36,870 bases of DNA from Bacteroidales bacterium (GCA_017616775.1 JAFZXM010000040.1:1-36870), one strand, 5' to 3'. Numbered from the stretch's first letter, positions 1 to 8,271 are shown. The notes: generated by a model from the sequence alone, not told the origin. A program made the numbers and translations.

Positions 1-1
1 G

Positions 2-277
2 ATGAATTTTGGGAATAATGGAGACGCGATGAATCGCGTCTCTACAGGTGGGGTTACAGGACAACGCAATCCGATGATTACGAATTGTTTGGGAACGGTA
101 ATCCGTGGATTGAAGGCACGTGTTACCCGTTGGGCAAATCAAAACAGCATTCCATTTGGATGGCAAGCACGTTTCTATGACCGTGTTGTACGTAACCATG
201 ACGAATTGAATCGCATAGCGGATTACATTGAAAACAATGTCATTAATTGGCATTCGGATGAAATGAATATTCGATAA
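2..277 (+). CDS. REP-associated tyrosine transposase (RAYT, IS200/Y1-like), C-terminal part only
   Basis: The reading frame is open to the left edge, so the N-terminal part (including the expected HxH motif) lies outside the window. What remains has the look of a RAYT C-terminus: a GGVTGQRNPM stretch, a basic helix (VIRGLKARVTRW), then FGWQARFYDRVVRN and IADYIENNVINW, the segment that in this family carries the end of the Y1 nuclease domain. RAYTs act on REP palindromes scattered in the chromosome. Consistent with that, one perfect palindrome lies inside this reading frame (21-42) and an inverted copy follows the stop (306-327). Residues 7-14 of the fragment (GDAMNRVS) are encoded by the palindrome itself. 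Whether the whole gene is intact cannot be judged here. Family assignment is from recognised motifs, not a search. Confidence 0.8.
   Translation: MNFGNNGDAMNRVSTGGVTGQRNPMITNCLGTVIRGLKARVTRWANQNSIPFGWQARFYDRVVRNHDELNRIADYIENNVINWHSDEMNIR
21..42 (+). repeat. REP-like palindrome, copy 1 (inside the RAYT gene)
   Basis: Perfect inverted repeat with 10-base arms (GAGACGCGAT and its complement) around a 2-base loop, followed by TACA. It sits in frame inside the transposase gene. The same arm sequence recurs at 306-327 in opposite orientation, and a variant is at 1967-1988. Confidence 0.85.
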
Positions 278-305
278 AAACAAATTGCGAAAACACGGTA
301 TTGTA

Positions 306-327
306 GAGACGCGATTCATCGCGTCTC
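306..327 (-). repeat. REP-like palindrome, copy 2 (inverted, downstream of RAYT)
   Basis: Perfect 10-base arms (GAGACGCGAT) around TC, preceded by TGTA, so it is the reverse orientation of copy 1. With copy 1 it brackets the 3' part of the RAYT gene as an inverted pair, the arrangement known for RAYT/REP systems (BIME-like). Confidence 0.85.
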
Positions 328-427
328 AGTAGGAGGAATAACAAAATTCAAACGCAAGTAAGAATCCATTTCACACCATAAAATCTATCGCATTAAAGAA
401 AACATTCCCAAAATATACATATTATGA

Positions 428-544
428 ACCGCATCCGAATATTCAGCATTGTTTGGGGTATGGGATTCGCAAACCGACCGCCGCAAGCTGAAGCTGCAGG
501 AGGAAGAGAGTAAAGAGGATTTGAAAAAAATTCTTTCCAATGTT
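428..544 (+). other. Gene-poor gap (278-578) holding a possible relic reading frame
   Basis: The 300-base gap between the RAYT fragment and the lipoprotein gene holds REP copy 2 and a terminator for the minus-strand gene. It also holds a short open frame without a convincing start that ends in a highly charged tail (RRKLKLQEEESKEDLKKIL). The tail looks protein-like, as if it were the 3' end of a decayed gene, but I recognise no family. Treat it as a fossil candidate only. Confidence 0.15.
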
Positions 545-558
545 TAAAGAATTGGAAA
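521..558 (-). terminator. Intrinsic terminator of the transglutaminase-like lipoprotein gene
   Basis: On the minus strand an 8-bp stem (TTTCCAAT/ATTGGAAA, 9-base loop, 534-558) is followed by GAA and seven T, about 20 bases beyond the stop codon at 579. Confidence 0.6.
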
Positions 559-578
559 ATATCGTATAATTTCTATTT

Positions 579-3278
579 TTACAACGACTTGAACACCAAC
601 TCTGCGGTGCCGATACGGTAGCCTTCCGATTTGAAAATCAGCTGACCACGGTTATCCATGATGAATATCAGCGGGTAATTGTCGCGGAAATACTGTTTTG
701 TGTCGGAAAGAATTTTTGCCAAAAGGCCGTTGTCGTCGGTGGTTACCATGGTGTTTTCCGGCAGATTCCAATGCTTTTTGTCGAATGGTTGCGTGAGTTT
801 GTCCTTCGGAATTACCATCAGGATATTGCCGCCCCATTTCTCAAAATCCGCTTTCATGGCACCCAACTCCTTGAGGGTGTGTCGGGTAGGCTCGCTGTTG
901 GGGTCTATAAAACACAGCACAAGGGGCTTTTCCTTGGCCAGCTGCACAAGTGCCGCCGCATTGCCGTTGACAGTGGCTCGGGTATTTTCGGCGATATATC
1001 CGTACGATTGTCCTGCACGGGCTTCGAGCGGAAGGATAATTATTTCCTTGGTTTCGGTAGAGCCTTCGGGTATATTGAAAAACTCCATTCGCGAGAGGAC
1101 GGTGCCGTCGCTGTAGCGGTTGCCGGTGGAGAGCAGGTAGTAACCTGCCTCCAACTCCAACGTGGCTGGAAATTTGGCCACGCGAGGGTCGTTCTCATAG
1201 TCGAAGGTGACAAAGTCGCCGTTCTCGAACCTGGCAATGGTGAAATGGGTCCAATACTGCGGCTTGAGGCCGGTATTGCCTTTGTAAACGAGTTTCAGCT
1301 TGCCGGTTTTGGCCGGTTCCTGCTTTTCGGCAAAGGAAACGATGTTCCATTTGTCGTTCTCATACACAAACAGTTGTCCTGTGGCATTGTCCATATAGGC
1401 AGGTATTCTGATAGAGCGGCAGGCGGCTATGAAGAATATGTCGCGGCTGTGCGGGTCGGCGTGGCGGAGCTTGTAAACACCCACGGGCGAGATGGGGCAA
1501 TGGTAGTAGTTGCCGGTGTCATCCACGGCGATGTGCTGTTCCGTCCAGCGGCGGAGGCTGTCGGCGGTAAAACCTTGGAAAACTTTCCCGAGTTCCTCGC
1601 GGTAAGGCCGTACCATCTCGTTGCTGATGCGGGCAGGGAGCAGACCTTTTTTGTAGTAATTATAATATTCCCTCACAAGAGGATGCATGGGCGGAACAGC
1701 CCAGTGGGCTTCCAACACTTCAGCCGTAATGTCACGCAAATCCTTGTCGCTGAAAGAGGTCAGGTAATCATAAAGACAACTCCACGACTCTTCACCGGAA
1801 CAATCCTCGCAATCCAGACAGGGGGCATCCCACACAAGATGGCCAGCTAATTGCTCATTAGCGTGATTGTTGATAAATTTAATAATTTCCGCATAATTGC
1901 CCTCGCTTTTGTGGATAATTTCCCAGACCTGTTCATCGGAAAGGTTGGGGTTTGGTTGTAATTGCGGAGACGTGCCTTGGCACGTCTCTACATTTGTCGG
2001 AAATGTTTGCCAATAAGCGTTGCGCAGGCTGTCCTCGTATTGCAGACGGCGGTTGTTGGCGGCAATCTCCTCGGGGGTTGCGTCGTCATCGATAATTTTG
2101 CTTGCAGGCGGGTTTATCTCCAGATTTTCAATATATTCCTTACCTTCTGTCCGTGTAAGTTTTAACGCAATTTTGTCGCTTTGGCGCACGTCGATTTTGG
2201 CATAGTCGTATTTGCCGTCCTTGCTTGCCCAAACCAGCAAATCGCCCAAGCCGGTGGTGAGCGAGGCACGGCCCTGTGCGTCGGTAACTGCCTCGGCAAT
2301 AGGATAATACTCCGAATAGTTATACAGTTTGAATTTCACCGTGGCTTCGGCAATGGGCTTTCCGTCGGCATCGGCAACGGTGGCGGTGATTTTCCTGGTT
2401 TCGGCGTAGTTGGGGAGCATGTTTATCTTGGCGTAAAGAGTGCCGCTGTAGTTTATCTCTTCCTCGCCCTTGTAGCGGCCGAAAGCGTTGGAATGCACCA
2501 TCATGCAGCGGGTGGCGGGCAGCGTGAACCAGGCCATATTCAGCTTGGCGGCCGGTTCGCAGGCTCCGAGGTAGTACCATTTGCCGTCAACCCATACCTC
2601 CACCCATGCGTGGTTGTCGTCGCAGTGCGCCCAGCGCGGGGTGTAGCACTGTCGGGCAGGGATGCCCACGGCACGCAATGCTGTTACGGCAAGGGTGGAT
2701 TCCTCGCCGCAGCGTCCCAATCCGGTGCGTATGGTGGCCAAAGGCGCGGAGGTGCGCATGTCGCTCGGACGGTAGCTTACCTTTTCGTGACACCAGTGGT
2801 TCACCTCCAAAGCGGCGTCGTACATGCTCATGCCTTTCACACGGTCTTTCAACTCGTTGAAAATAAACATTCTTGCGGTGTCCAAATTTTCGTTGTTCAC
2901 ACGATACACCAATACGAAATGGCGGAAGATGTTCTCCGGCACAGTGCGTCCCCATGCAAAGGTGTCGCGGGCGGCAAAGGCATAGCGTACCTGTTTGAGG
3001 AAGAAATCGCCGTCATAGTCGGCCAAATCGCTGTAAGGCATATAGGCGTAGAGGAATTGCAAGGCCTCGCGCTCCCCGGTGCTGAGGTTGCTGTCAAGAA
3101 CGGAGAAAAGCTCCGTGGCGCGGCCTTCGGCCAAGAGCTTACGGGCTTCGAAATCCTTTTCCACCTGCGCACGATAGTCCGCGTCGGTGATGAAATGCAT
3201 CTCGCGATGGCAGGCGAAAAATAATAATGAACATGTCATTATGCATGACAATAAACACAAAAAAACGGTTCTTTTCAT
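579..3278 (-). CDS. Transglutaminase-like lipoprotein with thioredoxin-like C-terminus
   Basis: A protein of 899 residues. I start it at MKRTVFLCLL rather than the longer frame because a signal peptide ending at Cys23 (LLFFAC, lipobox-like) begins there and a -7 box lies 17 bases upstream. The transglutaminase-like core has Cys190 (GRCGEES) and His223 (DDNHAWVEVW); the third residue position reads GACEP rather than the usual Asp. An Ig-like regulatory domain follows (around 295-360), then a linker, and a thioredoxin-fold-like C-terminus (about 780-899, FIDPNSEP) with no CxxC, so redox activity is unlikely. It is probably anchored to a membrane facing the periplasm or surface; the substrate is unknown. 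Two oddities: base composition is far richer in GC than the rest of the window, and residues 431-438 (ETCQGTSP) are encoded by a REP palindrome. Confidence 0.85.
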   Translation of the reverse strand: MKRTVFLCLLSCIMTCSLLFFACHREMHFITDADYRAQVEKDFEARKLLAEGRATELFSVLDSNLSTGEREALQFLYAYMPYSDLADYDGDFFLKQVRYAFAARDTFAWGRTVPENIFRHFVLVYRVNNENLDTARMFIFNELKDRVKGMSMYDAALEVNHWCHEKVSYRPSDMRTSAPLATIRTGLGRCGEESTLAVTALRAVGIPARQCYTPRWAHCDDNHAWVEVWVDGKWYYLGACEPAAKLNMAWFTLPATRCMMVHSNAFGRYKGEEEINYSGTLYAKINMLPNYAETRKITATVADADGKPIAEATVKFKLYNYSEYYPIAEAVTDAQGRASLTTGLGDLLVWASKDGKYDYAKIDVRQSDKIALKLTRTEGKEYIENLEINPPASKIIDDDATPEEIAANNRRLQYEDSLRNAYWQTFPTNVETCQGTSPQLQPNPNLSDEQVWEIIHKSEGNYAEIIKFINNHANEQLAGHLVWDAPCLDCEDCSGEESWSCLYDYLTSFSDKDLRDITAEVLEAHWAVPPMHPLVREYYNYYKKGLLPARISNEMVRPYREELGKVFQGFTADSLRRWTEQHIAVDDTGNYYHCPISPVGVYKLRHADPHSRDIFFIAACRSIRIPAYMDNATGQLFVYENDKWNIVSFAEKQEPAKTGKLKLVYKGNTGLKPQYWTHFTIARFENGDFVTFDYENDPRVAKFPATLELEAGYYLLSTGNRYSDGTVLSRMEFFNIPEGSTETKEIIILPLEARAGQSYGYIAENTRATVNGNAAALVQLAKEKPLVLCFIDPNSEPTRHTLKELGAMKADFEKWGGNILMVIPKDKLTQPFDKKHWNLPENTMVTTDDNGLLAKILSDTKQYFRDNYPLIFIMDNRGQLIFKSEGYRIGTAELVFKSL
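1967..1988 (+). repeat. REP-like palindrome, copy 3, inside a coding sequence
   Basis: Perfect inverted repeat with arms GAGACGTGCC and its complement around TT, followed by TACA as in copy 1. It differs from copies 1 and 2 in the inner half of the arm but keeps GAGACG and the TACA tail. It lies in frame within the lipoprotein gene, between the Ig-like part and the C-terminal half. Confidence 0.8.
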
Positions 3279-3294
3279 TATAGTGAATTTTTTA

Positions 3295-3302
3295 CAAAGA
3301 TA
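3295..3302 (-). promoter_or_regulatory. -7 box for the transglutaminase-like gene
   Basis: Minus-strand TATCTTTG, matching the Bacteroidetes TAnnTTTG -7 consensus, 17 bases before the chosen ATG. Confidence 0.6.
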
Positions 3303-3524
3303 ACATATTTTTTTATATGCCCGTTTTGTTTCACATTTTTTGTATTTTTGCAAAATAAAATAATAAGGTGAAGATATGATTATGTGAAAATGCTAACAAA
3401 ATCACCACGTTGCGCAATACAAGAGGCGGCAACATGCCGAATTTGATACAGAGAAGGAAAGATTGTGAGCAATTCGGAGCAGAAAACTGCATGAAAATTG
3501 ACAAGAATCAATTGTGTTGAAACA

Positions 3525-4067
3525 TTATTTCTCTACTGCATAAGTATAAAATGCCCGTCCCAAATGATATCCTACAGCTTCAAGAGCATCCCCCATCAAA
3601 TTTAAATTGGTTCCAAACACTCCGTTTTTTTCCTCTACATAGGCAGAAAACAACACATTGCCTTTTCTATCGGAAATTGTTATATTTACTGATATCCATG
3701 TTTTTCTTTTGGTATATAAAGATGTATTTATTTGTTGAATTTTTACATTGATAATATAATTTTTATCATTTTGTAACGTCACTCTATGCGGAAACTCCCC
3801 TCTAAAAGCTTCCCTATTAAAAGCTGTAGAAAAACGAGTATTCATATCTTTAACACCTTCTGCCCAATTTGTTTCAGTAGCAATAAATTCATCAACTTCA
3901 AAACCATTAATTAATGCATTGGTAAAATCTATATTATACGATAATACCTCTTCGCGAGCAAAACGGGCTAAAGAATTCCATGTTTTTCCGGCAGAACCTT
4001 GAGCAAAAACATTCATTTGTAATACTATACAAAATATAAGAATAGCATATTGATAAATTTTCTTCAT
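3525..4067 (-). CDS. Small secreted protein of unknown function
   Basis: A protein of 180 residues that begins with a clear Sec signal peptide (MKKIYQYAILIFCIVLQMNVFAQ, cleavage probably after FAQ), so it should be periplasmic or exported. The mature part is a mixed alpha/beta domain: a helical region with GFEVDEFIATETNW, then strand-rich sequence (YIINVKIQQINTSL, WISVNITISD) and a C-terminal helix (LEAVGYHLGRAFYTYAVEK). I do not recognise a family. It stands alone: the transglutaminase-like gene downstream has its own promoter and the ATPase gene upstream is divergent. Confidence 0.75.
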   Translation of the reverse strand: MKKIYQYAILIFCIVLQMNVFAQGSAGKTWNSLARFAREEVLSYNIDFTNALINGFEVDEFIATETNWAEGVKDMNTRFSTAFNREAFRGEFPHRVTLQNDKNYIINVKIQQINTSLYTKRKTWISVNITISDRKGNVLFSAYVEEKNGVFGTNLNLMGDALEAVGYHLGRAFYTYAVEK

Positions 4068-4123
4068 AATGAAACTTTTTATTTAAAAAATTATGATTTT
4101 ATATATCGCCAATTAAAACTTTG

Positions 4124-4131
4124 CAAATATA
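4124..4131 (-). promoter_or_regulatory. -7 box for the 3525-4067 gene
   Basis: Minus-strand TATATTTG followed by CAAAG, about 57 bases before the ATG. It fits TAnnTTTG. Confidence 0.5.
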
Positions 4132-4213
4132 CAACTTTAAAAGAAATTTTTTCGTTCCTCAAGTAAAAAATGTATTTATTGATTAATTTTAACTATTGAA
4201 AAAATTTTTTTAC

Positions 4214-4221
4214 TACATTTG
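4214..4221 (+). promoter_or_regulatory. -7 box for the HerA-like ATPase gene
   Basis: TACATTTG followed by CAAAA, 33 bases before the ATG at 4254. Divergent from the box at 4124-4131. Confidence 0.55.
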
Positions 4222-4253
4222 CAAAATAATTTTTACCAAAACAAACACATAAT

Positions 4254-5846
4254 ATGTACGACAACAATCACGGGCTTTATATTGCCCATTGCGCTAACGG
4301 TGCACTTGCCATCAAAGGAAAAATGTCCAATCGTCATGGTTTAATAGCAGGTGCCACCGGTACCGGTAAAACGGTTACATTACAAGTAATGGCTGAAACA
4401 TTTTGTCAGGCAGGAGTTCCTTGTTTTATGGCTGATATGAAAGGGGATCTCTCCGGTATCAGTCAAATAGGCCAAATGAGTGGTTTTATTGAAAAACGTC
4501 TGTCTGAATTCGGCATAGAACAACCTCAATTTCAAGCATGTCCCGTTCGCTTTTACGATGTGTACGGAGAACAAGGACACCCTATCCGTGCCACCATCTC
4601 GCAAATGGGACCTCAACTGCTTTCCCGTCTGCTTGGTCTTAACGACACCCAAGACGGAGTGCTCAATATAGTATTCCGTATAGCCGACGAAAGAGGATTG
4701 CTGCTTTTGGACTTGAAAGATTTGCAGTCTATGCTCAACTATGTGTCACAACATGCCAAAGAATATACCACCCAATACGGTAACATTTCGGCTACCTCCA
4801 TAGGTGCCATACAACGGGCATTGCTCCAATTGGAAAACCAAGGTGCCAATAAATTTTTCGGGGAACCCAGTTTCGATATTTTTGATTTTCTTCAAACCGA
4901 AGGCGGAAAAGGGGTCATGAATGTGTTGGCTGCAGACAAATTGATGCTGCAACCCAAATTATACTCCACATTCCTTTTGTGGCTGCTTTCCGAACTATAC
5001 TCCACTCTTCCTGAAGTCGGAGACCTGGACTTGCCCAAATTGGTGTTCTTCTTCGACGAAGCCCACATGCTCTTTGAAGATACATCCAAAGCCATGACCG
5101 ATAAAATCGAACAGGTAATCCGCCTGATCAGAAGTAAAGGCGTGGGCATTTATTTCATCACCCAAAGTCCTACCGACATCCCCGAAAACATACTCGGCCA
5201 ATTAGGCAACCGCGTTCAGCATGCCTTAAGAGCTTACACTCCCAAAGACCAAAAAGCTGTTCGCACTGCCGCAGATACTTTTAGACCCAACCCCGATTTC
5301 AAAACCGATGAAGCCATTACCAACCTTGAAACAGGAGAAGCTCTGGTCAGCTTTTTGGATGAAAAAGGTGCTCCCTGCATGGTACAACGCGCCAAAATAT
5401 TATTCCCGCTTTCACAAATAGGTGCTATCTCCGAAGGACAACGGTTGGATATTATCAAACAAAGCCGTATTTACGGCAAATACGATACTCCGATAGACAG
5501 GGAAAGCGCCTTTGAAATGTTGCTTAAAGAAACCGAAGTACAACAGGAGGCTATTGTAGAAAACACAAAAAATACCGCCCCCGCCGAACCGGAAAAAGCA
5601 GACAAAACAAGTGTAAAAGGAAAAGGAAAAGGTATCCTTTCCAAAGTACTAAAGGCTGTATTTACTGCTGCCACTGCCACGGTTGCCACAGCTGCCGGCA
5701 CGGCTGTAAGCAACAAAATTACCGGTAAAAAGACCAAATCCACCAAATCCACTACAGAAAAAATGGTTAAAAACACCACCTCCGCCGCCACTCGTACCAT
5801 TACCCGTGAACTGACACGGGATATTTTGGGCAATTTGCTGAAATAA
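4254..5846 (+). CDS. HerA/FtsK-type ATPase of the DUF853 family
   Basis: A protein of 530 residues. The Walker A motif GATGTGKT is at residues 33-40, very close to the N-terminus, and Walker B LVFFFDEA at 263-270. FITQSPTDIPENILGQLGNRVQHALRAYTP around 300-330 is typical of the DUF853/HerA C-terminal group. These are hexameric motor-like ATPases; the exact role of the DUF853 branch is not established. The last roughly 100 residues are low-complexity, rich in Lys, Thr and Ala, ending in a helical tail. The gene is monocistronic, with its own -7 box and a strong terminator behind it. It is not linked here to a NurA nuclease or a defence gene. Confidence 0.88.
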   Translation: MYDNNHGLYIAHCANGALAIKGKMSNRHGLIAGATGTGKTVTLQVMAETFCQAGVPCFMADMKGDLSGISQIGQMSGFIEKRLSEFGIEQPQFQACPVRFYDVYGEQGHPIRATISQMGPQLLSRLLGLNDTQDGVLNIVFRIADERGLLLLDLKDLQSMLNYVSQHAKEYTTQYGNISATSIGAIQRALLQLENQGANKFFGEPSFDIFDFLQTEGGKGVMNVLAADKLMLQPKLYSTFLLWLLSELYSTLPEVGDLDLPKLVFFFDEAHMLFEDTSKAMTDKIEQVIRLIRSKGVGIYFITQSPTDIPENILGQLGNRVQHALRAYTPKDQKAVRTAADTFRPNPDFKTDEAITNLETGEALVSFLDEKGAPCMVQRAKILFPLSQIGAISEGQRLDIIKQSRIYGKYDTPIDRESAFEMLLKETEVQQEAIVENTKNTAPAEPEKADKTSVKGKGKGILSKVLKAVFTAATATVATAAGTAVSNKITGKKTKSTKSTTEKMVKNTTSAATRTITRELTRDILGNLLK

Positions 5847-5864
5847 CATTCATTAATACAATAC

Positions 5865-5893
5865 AAAGGGTACTCTTCAGTACCCTTTTTTTG
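5865..5893 (+). terminator. Intrinsic terminator of the HerA-like gene
   Basis: Perfect 10-bp stem AAAGGGTACT / AGTACCCTTT with loop CTTC, followed by a T run, 19 bases after the stop codon. Confidence 0.9.
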
Positions 5894-6009
5894 TACTTAT
5901 ACCTTACATTCAAAACACCGATAAAGCTTCATCTCTGAAAATAAAAAATATTTTCAGCATTGCAAAATATTAACCCGAATTACTGTGCATGTATTTGAAT
6001 ACCTGACAT

Positions 6010-6156
6010 ATGAAATTACTCCGATATTTTTCGGCATATTTTATTTTGACTTGCTGCTACCTGCCCATGGTGCCAGATAACGAAAATACACAGGAAAAAA
6101 ATTTGACAAATACGGAAATATTCAATAAAACCGACTATCTTTGCAAATTAATGTAA
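6010..6156 (+). CDS. Possible very small exported peptide (48 aa), doubtful
   Basis: ATG at 6010 opens a 48-codon frame starting MKLLRYFSAYFILTCC, which resembles a signal peptide with a Cys that could be lipidated, followed by a short polar tail. No clear -7 box precedes it, and its 3' end overlaps the adenine deaminase promoter. It could equally be chance in the 277-base gap between the terminator at 5893 and the start of ade, where nothing else is visible. Confidence 0.2.
   Translation: MKLLRYFSAYFILTCCYLPMVPDNENTQEKNLTNTEIFNKTDYLCKLM
6136..6143 (+). promoter_or_regulatory. -7 box for adenine deaminase
   Basis: TATCTTTG followed by CAAAT. It overlaps the TTG at 6141 that would be the most upstream start of the frame, so that start would lie upstream of the transcription start. 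This favours ATG at 6171. Confidence 0.65.
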
Positions 6157-6170
6157 AAACACTCACACTT

Positions 6171-7808
6171 ATGATGCCCCATACATCTACCGTCAGCGGA
6201 AGAATAGTCGATTTGATACATTCCGATATTTATGAAGGCAGCGTTGTTATATGTAACGGGAAAATAGCAGACATCAAAAAAGAACCTGTCTGCAACCGTC
6301 AATATATCATGCCGGGCTTTATTGATTCACATGTACATATAGAAAGTTCCATGCTCCCGCCGGCTGAATTTGCCCGCATAGCAGTATGCCACGGCACGGT
6401 AGCCTCTATCAGCGACCCTCACGAAATAGCCAATGTTTTGGGTATTGAAGGAATAAAATATATGATAAAAAACGGGCAACTGTCGCCTTTCAAATTCTAT
6501 TTCGGAGCACCCCCTTGCGTTCCTGCCACTAATTTTGAAACTTCAGGTTGCACCATTGATGCACAAGCAATAGCAGAACTGATGAAAATGGACAACATCT
6601 ATTTTCTGTCTGAAATGATGAATTACCCCGGTGTGCTGGCAAAAGATACGGACATTATGAAAAAAATACAAGCTGCCCTTGATTATCACAAGCCCATAGA
6701 TGGACATGCGCCCACCCTTAAAAATGAATCGCTGGAAACATATATACAATCGGGCATCTCCACCGACCACGAGTGCTTTTCAATACAAGAAGCCATAGAA
6801 AAAATACAACTCGGTGTAAAAATACTTATCAGGGAAGGCAGCGCCGCCAAAAATTTCGACACCCTTATCCCTTTGATGCATACTTATCCTCACATGCTCA
6901 TGTTCTGCTCCGATGACAAACATCCTCATGACTTAATAAAAGGCCATATCAATACATTGGTAAAAAAAGCAGTGAATATGGGATACAATATCATGGATGT
7001 GCTTAAAGCAGCCTCTGTCAACGTGATTCAACATTACAAACTGGACGTAGGACTGCTTCAAAAAGGAGACTCCGCCGACTTTATTGTAGTGGACAATCTG
7101 CAATCATTCAATATATTGCAAACATATATCAAAGGAATACTCGTTGCCCGCAATTCCCGACCGCTATTACCTTTCATACATTCCGACACCCCCAACAGAT
7201 TTATCAGCAACCCTATCCGCCAAGAAGATATAGCCGTTGAACCGCAAGGAAAAGATATCAAAGTGATAGTTTGTCACGACAAACAACTGAATACAGACAG
7301 TATTATCGCAAAACCTAAAATAGAAAACAACAATATAGTCAGCGATACGGACAGGGATATACTTAAAATGGTGGTCGTCAACCGCTACACACCATCAAAA
7401 CCCGCTATAGGATTTATCAGGAACATAGGGCTCAAACAAGGGGCCATAGCCTCCAGTATCGCTCACGACAGCCATAATATTATTGCCGTAGGCGTTACCG
7501 ACAAAGACATCACAAATGCTGTTAATCTGATTATAAAACACCAAGGAGGTGTGGTGGCCTATAGCCCCCGAAAACAGGAAACACTGCCCCTTCCTATTGC
7601 CGGCTTAATGAGTGCAGACAACGGATACTCCGTAGCCGATACCTACGAAAAAGTCAACACACTGACTCATCAATTAGGCTCCGCATTGAATGCCCCGCTG
7701 ATGACTTTGGCTTTTATGTCCTTATTGGTAATTCCAGAATTAAAATTAAGCGATCAAGGTCTGTTTGATGCTGCCAAATTCAATTTTACCTCTTTATTCG
7801 TTGAATAA
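6171..7808 (+). CDS. ade: Adenine deaminase
   Basis: Deaminates adenine to hypoxanthine and ammonia in purine salvage, in the cytoplasm. 545 residues from ATG 6171, normal for the Ade branch of the amidohydrolase superfamily. An N-terminal composite beta domain leads to PGFIDSHVHIES with the metal-binding HVH at 54-56. Then come SDPHEIANVLG, DGHAP, and the metal-site CSDDKHPHDL, and the C-terminal adenine-deaminase domain (SIAHDSHNIIAVGVTD, GGVVAYSP, LPLPIAGLMS). I rejected the upstream TTG start because the -7 box overlaps it. ATG 6174 is directly adjacent and equally possible. A small membrane-protein gene follows after 3 bases. Confidence 0.95.
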   Translation: MMPHTSTVSGRIVDLIHSDIYEGSVVICNGKIADIKKEPVCNRQYIMPGFIDSHVHIESSMLPPAEFARIAVCHGTVASISDPHEIANVLGIEGIKYMIKNGQLSPFKFYFGAPPCVPATNFETSGCTIDAQAIAELMKMDNIYFLSEMMNYPGVLAKDTDIMKKIQAALDYHKPIDGHAPTLKNESLETYIQSGISTDHECFSIQEAIEKIQLGVKILIREGSAAKNFDTLIPLMHTYPHMLMFCSDDKHPHDLIKGHINTLVKKAVNMGYNIMDVLKAASVNVIQHYKLDVGLLQKGDSADFIVVDNLQSFNILQTYIKGILVARNSRPLLPFIHSDTPNRFISNPIRQEDIAVEPQGKDIKVIVCHDKQLNTDSIIAKPKIENNNIVSDTDRDILKMVVVNRYTPSKPAIGFIRNIGLKQGAIASSIAHDSHNIIAVGVTDKDITNAVNLIIKHQGGVVAYSPRKQETLPLPIAGLMSADNGYSVADTYEKVNTLTHQLGSALNAPLMTLAFMSLLVIPELKLSDQGLFDAAKFNFTSLFVE

Positions 7809-7811
7809 GTA

Positions 7812-8006
7812 ATGGATACTAAAACACTCATCATTTTACTCGTTTTTTTGCTGGTCCACATAATATGGTCGGTATGCTTTGCTTTATTGGCATACAAAAA
7901 ACATCATTCCTTTTTTATTTGGCTTATTTTTAGCCTTTTTGTTCCGGTAGCATGGATATATATACTCTTTTTTTTAAACGACCGCAATTCTCACTTGCTA
8001 CCGTAA
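7812..8006 (+). CDS. Small two-helix membrane protein (64 aa)
   Basis: The ATG lies 3 bases behind the ade stop codon, so the frame is likely translated from the same mRNA. The product is almost entirely hydrophobic: helix 1 about residues 5-27 (LIILLVFLLVHIIWSVCFALLAY), a KKHH turn, helix 2 about 32-54 (FFIWLIFSLFVPVAWIYILFF), and a short polar tail. The spacing and the Pro in helix 2 resemble small PLDc_N-type two-helix proteins, but I cannot assign a family. A terminator lies further downstream. Confidence 0.5.
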   Translation: MDTKTLIILLVFLLVHIIWSVCFALLAYKKHHSFFIWLIFSLFVPVAWIYILFFLNDRNSHLLP

Positions 8007-8190
8007 TCAATAATTTGGCCCGCCTTCGTTTTATCCCAAACAAGAGTACCGATACACTGCAAAAGAATACGAACAGACACTTTATTGTATTCTGCTTTCT
8101 TTCCGTGGAAATATACTCATGCCCTCTGTTCGACCAATATGACTAACCGTTTTCCCGCCTGTTCTTTTTTTTTGCAACAGAACACTGATA

Positions 8191-8231
8191 AAAGAAACAG
8201 ACACGAAAACATTTTCGTGTCTGGTTTCTTT
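8191..8231. terminator. Bidirectional terminator between the ade and htpX transcription units
   Basis: A very long stem: AAAGAAACAGACACGAAAA pairs with the sequence at 8212-8231 with a single bulged base and a 2-base loop. A/T-rich arms on both sides suit termination of the plus-strand ade unit and the convergent minus-strand htpX unit. The rest of 8007-8271 shows no gene. Confidence 0.8.
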
Positions 8232-8271
8232 CCGCTTACAGGCGGAACGCCGTATTCTGAATGGTTAAAGC

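Noticed and set aside
771..1850. Long plus-strand open frame opposite the lipoprotein gene
   Set aside because: It is the antisense of a GC-rich gene, where stop codons are rare; its sequence has no domain-like pattern, while the minus frame has a signal peptide and transglutaminase motifs.
2181..3224. Second long plus-strand open frame opposite the same gene
   Set aside because: Same reason: a composition artefact antisense to the catalytic part of the transglutaminase-like protein.
3434..3520. Tiny plus-strand frame of 28 codons in the 3354-3524 gap
   Set aside because: No family-like features, no clear promoter at a proper distance and no terminator; probably chance.
4254..5846. HerA-NurA or HerA-Sir2 type defence system
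   Set aside because: The DUF853 ATPase is monocistronic, with its own promoter and terminator, and no nuclease or Sir2 gene lies next to it.
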